Below the pieces are notes generated by a model. It had not been told where the DNA came from. It searched no databases and saw nothing but the letters and a program-made list of their open reading frames with translations. 7,529 nt of DNA from Actinomycetota bacterium (lineage in GTDB: Bacteria > Actinomycetota > Actinomycetes > S36-B12 > UBA5976), in NCBI GenBank assembly GCA_009702945.1, contig WLGZ01000037.1, positions 1 to 7,529 on the forward strand, read 5' to 3'. Positions 6,831-7,529 of the stretch are shown here, in pieces; position 1 is the first letter of the stretch, and the number at the start of each line of letters is the position of its first letter. The translations under genes and the position numbers were made by a program.

Positions 6831-6864
6831 CTAGGTCTGTCCTTGGGCAAATGGCAACCTTCTA

Positions 6865-6893
6865 AGGATAGGCACCCGCTAATGCTGGGTCAA
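6865..6893 (-). promoter_or_regulatory. Promoter of rpsA
   Basis: The minus strand has TTGACC (6893-6888), a 17-base spacer and TATCCT (6870-6865). This is a near-consensus -35 with optimal spacing and a TAnnnT -10. The predicted transcription start is near 6858, giving a leader of about 50 bases to the upstream ATG or about 97 to the family start. It lies within the polA-rpsA gap, which holds no gene. There is no convincing terminator after polA, so readthrough from polA may add to rpsA transcription. Confidence 0.65.
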
Positions 6894-6919
6894 AACTGAT
6901 ATGCCCTAATTCAATGGGT

Positions 6920-7529
6920 TTAGTGGCCGGCACTGGCCCAGGAAGTGCCAATTCCAGTGGAAACCTCCATGGGCACCGACAAATCCCCTACTGCGCCCAT
7001 GTTTTGCACAACTATCTCAGTCACTTGCTCAAGCTCACCCTTTGCTACTTCAATAACCAATTCGTCATGAACCTGAAGTAGCAACCTTGAGTTAACGCCA
7101 GCAGATTTAAGCGCAACATCAACCTGAAGCATCGCAACCTTTACTAAGTCGGCAGCCGATCCTTGGATTGGAGCATTGAGCGCCATGCGCTCTGCCATTT
7201 CTCGTAACTGTCGGTTATCACTATTCAAATCTGGAAGATAGCGACGACGCCCCATTATCGATTCGGTGTATCCCAGCTTTCGGGCTTCAACCACGACGTT
7301 AGCTAAGTAATCGCGTACGCCTCCGAATCTTTCAAAGTAAGTATTCATTAGTGACTTTGCTTGATCATTACTAATACTTAACTGCTGGGCCAAACCATAT
7401 GCAGATAAGCCATATCCCAATCCACAGCACATGGCCTTAATCTGGCGACGCATGTCGGCATCAACTTTCTCGGGCGGAACTCCGAACACCTGCGAGCCAA
7501 CAGTGGTGTGTAAATCTTCCCCAGTCTTA
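6920..7529 (-). CDS. polA: DNA polymerase I, C-terminal part of the polymerase domain (cut by window edge)
   Basis: Pol I fills gaps after nucleotide excision repair and replaces Okazaki primers. The last 202 residues are present; the frame stays open to the window edge, beginning KTGEDLHTTVGSQVFG. Numbering from that Lys, the O-helix (motif B) is RRQIKAMCCGLGYG at 27-40, with the conserved Arg27, Lys31 and Tyr39 that match E. coli R754, K758 and Y766. The GRRRYLPDLNS block, NAPIQGSAADLVK, and motif C QVHDE (with the catalytic Asp and Glu) follow. The C terminus ends normally for the family. The odd point is Cys35 where E. coli has Phe762 and most actinobacteria have Tyr, next to another Cys, and Gly38 where Ala or Ile is usual. 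An internal GTG at 7489 could be mistaken for the start; the conserved residues upstream show it is not. Confidence 0.96.
   Translation of the reverse strand, partial: KTGEDLHTTVGSQVFGVPPEKVDADMRRQIKAMCCGLGYGLSAYGLAQQLSISNDQAKSLMNTYFERFGGVRDYLANVVVEARKLGYTESIMGRRRYLPDLNSDNRQLREMAERMALNAPIQGSAADLVKVAMLQVDVALKSAGVNSRLLLQVHDELVIEVAKGELEQVTEIVVQNMGAVGDLSVPMEVSTGIGTSWASAGH

Noticed and set aside
6874..6890. ACCC...GGGT hairpin after polA
   Set aside because: Only about six pairs with a bulge and no U-run, and it lies in the spacer of the rpsA promoter; not a credible terminator.
6920..7489. polA fragment starting at the GTG at 7489 as a separate small gene
   Set aside because: The frame continues upstream with conserved Pol I residues (GEDLHTTVGSQVFG), so it is simply the end of polA.

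Overview
This is a 7.5 kb chromosomal window from an actinobacterium with a fairly low, roughly balanced base composition. The evidence for that lineage is twofold. First, the gene order polA - rpsA - coaE - uvrB - terC - uvrA is the known actinobacterial order, here unusually compact. Second, the ribosomal protein S1 has four S1 domains followed by the actinobacterial acidic, aromatic tail. The modest GC and tight spacing would suit a streamlined aquatic actinobacterium, but I cannot fix the genus from sequence alone.

All genes lie on the minus strand, so transcription runs from high to low coordinates. Positions 7529-6920 hold the 3' end of polA (DNA polymerase I). Positions 6919-6762 are a leader region with a good promoter for rpsA. 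Positions 6761-5310 are rpsA, possibly extended to 6806. A strong intrinsic terminator follows at once (5302-5261). A probable promoter for the next unit is built into that hairpin. From 5217 to the window edge runs a tight operon: coaE (last step of coenzyme A synthesis), uvrB, two tandem TerC-family membrane proteins, and the 5' end of uvrA.

Functionally, polA, uvrB and uvrA belong to nucleotide excision repair: UvrA and UvrB find the lesion, and Pol I fills the gap. The two TerC proteins, probably metal-ion (manganese) transporters by family analogy, sit between the two uvr genes. rpsA and coaE are housekeeping genes.

I found no mobile element, CRISPR array, RNA gene or clearly new defence or biosynthetic system. 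The points most worth a second look are a Cys-Cys pair in the O-helix of Pol I where an aromatic residue normally sits, a promoter whose -35 box is exactly the loop of the rpsA terminator hairpin, the tandem terC pair, and the repeated 9-base, frame-preserving gene junctions in the coaE-uvrA operon.
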